Positions 59,960 through 64,000 of a DNA stretch of 64,000 nt are shown one piece after another. The stretch comes from Tipula vernalis (Eukaryota > Arthropoda > Insecta > Diptera > Tipulidae), in assembly GCA_958295665.1 (NCBI GenBank), contig OY282559.1, positions 272,316,047 to 272,380,046 of the forward strand, given 5' to 3'. The position numbers were made by a program, and so were the translations under genes. The number at the start of each line of letters is the position of its first letter. Position 1 is the stretch's first letter. The notes under the pieces were generated by a model. The model had not been told where the DNA came from, did not search any database, and saw only the letters and a program-made list of their open reading frames with translations.

Positions 59960-61992
59960 TTAGAAAAAATAAAAATATTACTGACTATTTTGTAGAAATG
60001 TTTAATTTCATCATCTCCCTCAAACAACAACAAAAAAAAATTGTTTTAGTTAACATTGACATTTCCAAGGCTTTTGATAATGTAGATAAAAATATTTTAT
60101 TAAACACCTTTAAAAACTTCAACTTCCCTATTAACATTACACATTGGATTTCTCAATTTCTTACAAATAGAATTATATCTATTCAAAATATCAATCAAAC
60201 TTCCATTCATTACACTAATAAAGGCATTCCTCAGGGTAGCTGTTTGAGTCCTACCCTTTTTAATATCTATACCACTTCTTTACACGACATCAATAACCCC
60301 GATACAAAAATTTTCCAATATGCCGATGATATTTGCATTGTAATTTCTGCCGATAATCATGATAAATTACAATTAATAACAGATTCTACTTTACTCTCAT
60401 TGACTAATAAATTACAATCTTTAAAACTACAAATTAACACTGATAAATCTCATTTTTTAAGACTTTTCACTAATAAAAATAATTCCAAATCTCTAAATTT
60501 AAAAATTAATAATATCTACATAAAAGAAAGATTAACTACTAAGATACTGGGTACAACTTTAACAAATAGACTTTCATTATCAAATCATTACACAAACTTA
60601 AAAGCAAATATTTCCAACTCCATTAATTTACTTAAAACTCTCACCCATTTTAATGGAGGTGTAAATCCTGAAACAATGATCAATATTTTTAAAGCAATAG
60701 TTAAATCTAAACTTGAATACACATTTGTTTTTACAGACACTAAATATAAAAAAGATATTAATATCTGTCAATCTATTAAAAATGCTTGTCTGAGAGCTTG
60801 TCTAGGCTTCTTAACAACTACTCCAATTCCAGCTATTTTATCTGAATCCCTAGAAACATCTTCAGATCTAGATTTTATTAAAAAATCACTAATTTACATT
60901 TCAAAAAATCTATATAATAATTACAAAATCGGTAACGATATTAAAAACAATAGATCTCTTCATAAACTTAACGACTTATATTCTAATTATACTTTTCTTT
61001 CCAAAATTAAAATTTTTCACATAAAAAAAACGTCTCCCACTAATTTTAGCATCATAACAAATATTGAGGGAATCACAAACAAAAATTTTATAAACCACTC
61101 TGAACAATATGCATTATCTATGGCTGAATTTAATAAATATAATAATTTCGCAAAAATTTACACAGATGGCTCTATAATTAACAATAAACCAGAAATTGGA
61201 ATTTTTGTTGAGGATAAAAATTGGAAATTTTCCATTCAACTAAAAAACCCTACTTATATTAAAAATATTGAAACCATTGCTATTAAAATTGGAATTACTA
61301 TATCTCTAATCATCAAAAACAATAATATTATCATTATTACTGACTCCCAAAGTTCTTGTATTTCATTAAAAACGGCTCTATTACACTTTACAAATAGACA
61401 CTACGAAAATCAAATTATTGATACTATCGGCCATAACCAAATTAAAAATTTTGTCATTCATTGGTTCCCGGGTCATTGTGGCTTAAAAGGAAATACTATA
61501 GCAGATAGTTTAGCAAAAAAAGCAGTTTTTTCTCCTACTCACTTTCTTGATAATGAACCAACTCTCACAGACCTATTTAACGATATCACCAGATCTATAA
61601 ATAATAAGTGGAAGGAAAACTACACTTTAATGTGTAATTCATCCGGCCACTTTTATAAACAAATTTGCCCTTCTCCAAGATCATCTTTCCTATTTAAAAA
61701 CTCTAATTTTACATCCTGCCAAACCAGGCTAATTTACAGATTAATCTCTGGTCATACAGTTAACAAGAAATTTTAATTCCTTTTGGGACTTGAATCTACA
61801 TCTAATTGTGAGATTTGTAACACCGTTGAAGATAACGAACATATTATTAACGATTGTGTCATATATAATAATATAAGAAATAATTTCCCACTTTTATACA
61901 GAAAATCCTTATTAGATATCTTAAAGGACCAAAAAATGGATGAATATAAAATATTGTGTGATTTTGTGGATAGAATAAATTATAAACTATGA
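59960..61992 (+). pseudogene. Non-LTR ORF2 resumed: RT, RNase H and CCHC end
   Basis: Continues the interrupted ORF2 in frame (FRKNKNITDYFVEMFNFI). RT: NIDISKAFDNVDKNILL, GIPQGSCLSPTLFNIYT, and an intact YADD in FQYADDICIV. RNase H: FAKIYTDGSIINNKPEIGIF, IITDSQSSCISL, IHWFPGHCGLKGNTIADSLA. An in-frame TAA at 61774-61776 is followed by the last part with CEICNTVEDNEHIINDC. Apart from the insertion and this stop, catalytic residues are preserved. Confidence 0.88.
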
Positions 61993-62110
61993 ATTAAGAC
62001 TACATTTAATTTTTATTGACTTTTTCACACAATGATTTTTCTTTGGAATCATTTCATTTTATTTTATTTTATTATAATATTAAGATTTATGAATATTATA
62101 TAATTTAATT

Positions 62111-62119
<9 letters not shown>

Positions 62120-62175
<56 letters not shown>

Positions 62176-62176
62176 T
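62120..62176. repeat. Poly(A) run inside the non-LTR 3' region
   Basis: About 50 A with TTT and TT interruptions, within the 3' untranslated part of the I/Jockey-like element. The true 3' tail is (AAAC)n, 300 bp further on, so this run is internal or marks an older tail. Confidence 0.8.
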
Positions 62177-62658
62177 TAAAAATTATGAATTAATGAATTA
62201 TAAATGTATAATTTAATTTTTAAAAACTTTTATTTTTATATGTATCCTTCATCTTCTCTCTAATATTCTTTATTTATTAACTTTCATTTAATCTAATTTA
62301 ATCATCAAACTTTGTTTTATATAATTATGATTTTATTTTATTATTTAATTTTTAATCTAATTTGTTTTTGTACACTTTATTCAACCCTCCAGAACCTCCC
62401 CTGAGTGGTCTGGATTTTGGGCTGTTTCTCAACTCACTGGTCTTATGGATTGAAAGATCTGACCTGAGCAAATTTAAAAAACAAACAAACAAACAAACAA
62501 GATGGTTTTTGTTTTTGATATATTTTAGGTTCTATAAAAGATAAAGAGAAACGAAATAGAGCAAATGGTTGAATTTTGATTTTGGAACAACAATTTGCGT
62601 AAAAATGAATTTTGACTTAAATCGAATTAAGATATTTTATATTTTTACCACAGATATA

Positions 62659-63666
62659 CACTCTCCCAATAATTTGTATCATAAAAGCCGTGTTTTCCTT
62701 GAGAACTACACTAGAACTCGATAAACTTTAAATTACTTTTATTCTATGTTAACGGAAAAAAATATATTTATAAAGCGCGGATACGTAGTGTATTTGACAT
62801 ACATAAATACACATTTTAAGTTTAAAAACTTCCCTTTCAGTTATTTCATCAATATTTTCTTATTTCTTGCTGACGTCATTATGGGCAACTACATTCGGTA
62901 AATTCATGGATTTATCAAGTGCAACTAAAAGATAAGCTATAATTGTTATTGTTTATTGCCGTAACAACTTAAAATGTGGATTTATATTAAATGCACTACA
63001 CATTAGCACTTTATGAATTAATTTTTTTTTTCTGTTTACATAGAATAAAAGGAATTTACAATTTATCGAGTTCTAGTGCAGTTCTCATGAAAAACACGAC
63101 AAAAGAAACCAAACATTTTCGCGAATCACGTTTAGCAGATTTCTATCGACATCGTCTTCACAGTTTGGAAGGTTCGATAAAAAGTCAGATATTTAATAGA
63201 TAACAATTTAGAAACTGTGAAGCTAAATTGTTACACCGATAGATTTACATTATTTCCATTGACCGATCTGATTAATGAAAATGTATTTCCAATGCGTCTC
63301 TGTTCAGACGTGATGTCAACAAGTCTGAAATGTCGACATTACTGGACAATAATTTTTGCATTGAAATTAAAACCCCATTAATAGTTTTAATCATTCCTTC
63401 AAATGAATAAATGGTTTTGTTATTTATTAATTTAATAGATTTTCATTCAATTACCATGATTTTGAGAAACGAGAATGCTTTATTATTTTTATTCATTTTG
63501 TAACTTCGATCTGAATGGATTTGGATTATACAGTTGTTTAGTACTGAAACAATCAAATAGTTTGTCGAATTATTCAAATAACATTCAAGTCGCTGATGCT
63601 TTTGATTTAGTAGATTCCGAAAACTTATTTATATACTGTTTTTGTACCAGCAACGACACTGCGACC
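62659..63666. other. AT-rich intergenic region
   Basis: No convincing gene. Short frames at 62991-63203 and 63475-63717 on the plus strand lack motifs and start context. Confidence 0.4.
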
Positions 63667-64000
63667 AGAGCCTATTGTATAAATAAGAGCCTCCCGTATC
63701 AACTAAGCTTAAAATAAGGTACAAATAATTTTTTCTTTACTATGAAACTACATATGTATATGGGGAAGCTTATTAGAATTATGAGCTTTTCTTTTGTCTC
63801 TATACGAAAATGTTCATGAAACATGTAATTTTATTTGATTGAAAAATCGATTCATGAAAATGTTTATTTCTTAGTGAAAATCGTCTTCAAGAATAAGGTA
63901 TTTTTGAATTTTAAAATGTTGTTGTTTTTATAATACACGTCATAAACTCATAACTCATAATTTATAAACAATACAATAATCATCTCTTTCATTGCCTTTA
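63667..64000 (+). repeat. Direct repeat, right copy, with TATAAATA; runs off the window
   Basis: Matches 51822-52183. TATAAATA lies at 63678-63685, followed by AGAGCCTCC as in the left copy. The match is still strong at the last base, so the repeat goes on beyond 64000. Confidence 0.85.

Larger units (their letters stand above)
56082..62498 (+). mobile_element. I/Jockey-like non-LTR retrotransposon, full length, interrupted
   Basis: Starts CATTCTTTCTCGAAAC and ends in an (AAAC)n tail at about 62481-62498, with a 12-bp target duplication AAGATGGTTTTT (56070-56081 and 62499-62510). ORF1 has zinc knuckles; ORF2 has APE, RT, RNase H and a CCHC end. It is broken by one stop in ORF1, one stop near the ORF2 end and a 759-bp insertion in RT. 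RNase H favours the I side over Jockey itself. Confidence 0.88.
53752..62658 (-). mobile_element. Second DUF7869-type DNA transposon, old, split by nested retroelements
   Basis: The ends TATATCTGTGGTGAAAAG (53752) and, reversed, TATATCTGTGGTAAAAAT (ending 62658) are inverted repeats with about 40 bp of diverged match. The DNA-transposon sequence (53752-56081 and 62511-62658) encloses a non-LTR element inserted with a 12-bp duplication. Sub-terminal copies of TTAAGATGTTTTAT occur in direct orientation on the left (about 53968, 54069, 54109) and reversed near 55725-55900, and may be transposase-binding sites (inference). Its gene is decayed. Confidence 0.75.

Noticed and set aside
62991..63203. 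70-codon frame (and 63475-63717)
   Set aside because: No motifs, poor start context, and AT-rich background; not separable from chance.

Overview
This is eukaryotic, AT-rich, intron-containing DNA from an insect, most likely a higher fly (Diptera). The grounds are the mix of transposable elements: BEL/Pao, gypsy/errantivirus, Penelope, Tigger/pogo, and APE-type non-LTR elements with (CCTAA)n or (TAA)n tails. Long (TA)n tracts and short 55-110 bp introns fit the same picture. The assignment is inference; no marker gene fixes a species. Most of the window is nested and broken transposons. I can support only two candidate host genes.

Left third (1-16.8 kb). A 167-bp degenerate tandem repeat is followed by a BEL/Pao relic (1.7-3.2 kb). 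A Tigger transposase pseudogene (3.2-4.95 kb) is split by a 5'-truncated non-LTR fragment. From 5.4 to 16.8 kb lies an old errantivirus-type provirus with LTR remnants, a gag relic, almost no pol, and an env relic cut in two by about 8 kb of insertions. Those insertions include a 5.6-kb Penelope element (8382-13962) with an 11-bp target duplication, an RT, a GIY-YIG endonuclease and a hammerhead-ribozyme-like motif. The Penelope holds a 2.7-kb fold-back element, one arm of which holds a 232-bp Harbinger-like MITE. A Tigger-type MITE, a (TA)n tract and a long-arm MITE follow.

Middle (16.8-28.6 kb). A four-exon gene of 586 codons on the minus strand (17061-19023) has consistent GT-AG introns and no recognised family. 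A 3.4-kb DNA transposon with perfect 29-bp TIRs (20383-23811) encodes a spliced DUF7869-like protein, probably its transposase. Two tandem-repeat arrays (25.03-25.50 and 26.2-26.77 kb) lie just upstream of an intronless 118-aa ORF (26978-27334).

28.6-44.5 kb. A young BEL/Pao element on the minus strand has nearly identical LTRs, a tRNA-Tyr primer site, about 10 tandem leader repeats, and a gag-pol frame interrupted by one in-frame TAA. Next to it are (TA)n tracts around a Tigger element whose spliced 519-aa transposase looks intact. A degraded gypsy element with a destroyed YxDD box (40.1-44.1 kb) completes this part.

44.5-64 kb. Two related APE-type non-LTR copies are fused head to tail on the minus strand (44.5-50.3 kb). 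AT-rich spacer with a fold-back MITE follows. A second DUF7869-type transposon (53752-62658) contains an I/Jockey-like element (56082-62498, 12-bp TSD), which itself contains a 759-bp internally deleted non-LTR element (13-bp TSD). A 335-360 bp direct repeat carrying a TATAAATA box flanks this block at 51.8 and 63.7 kb.
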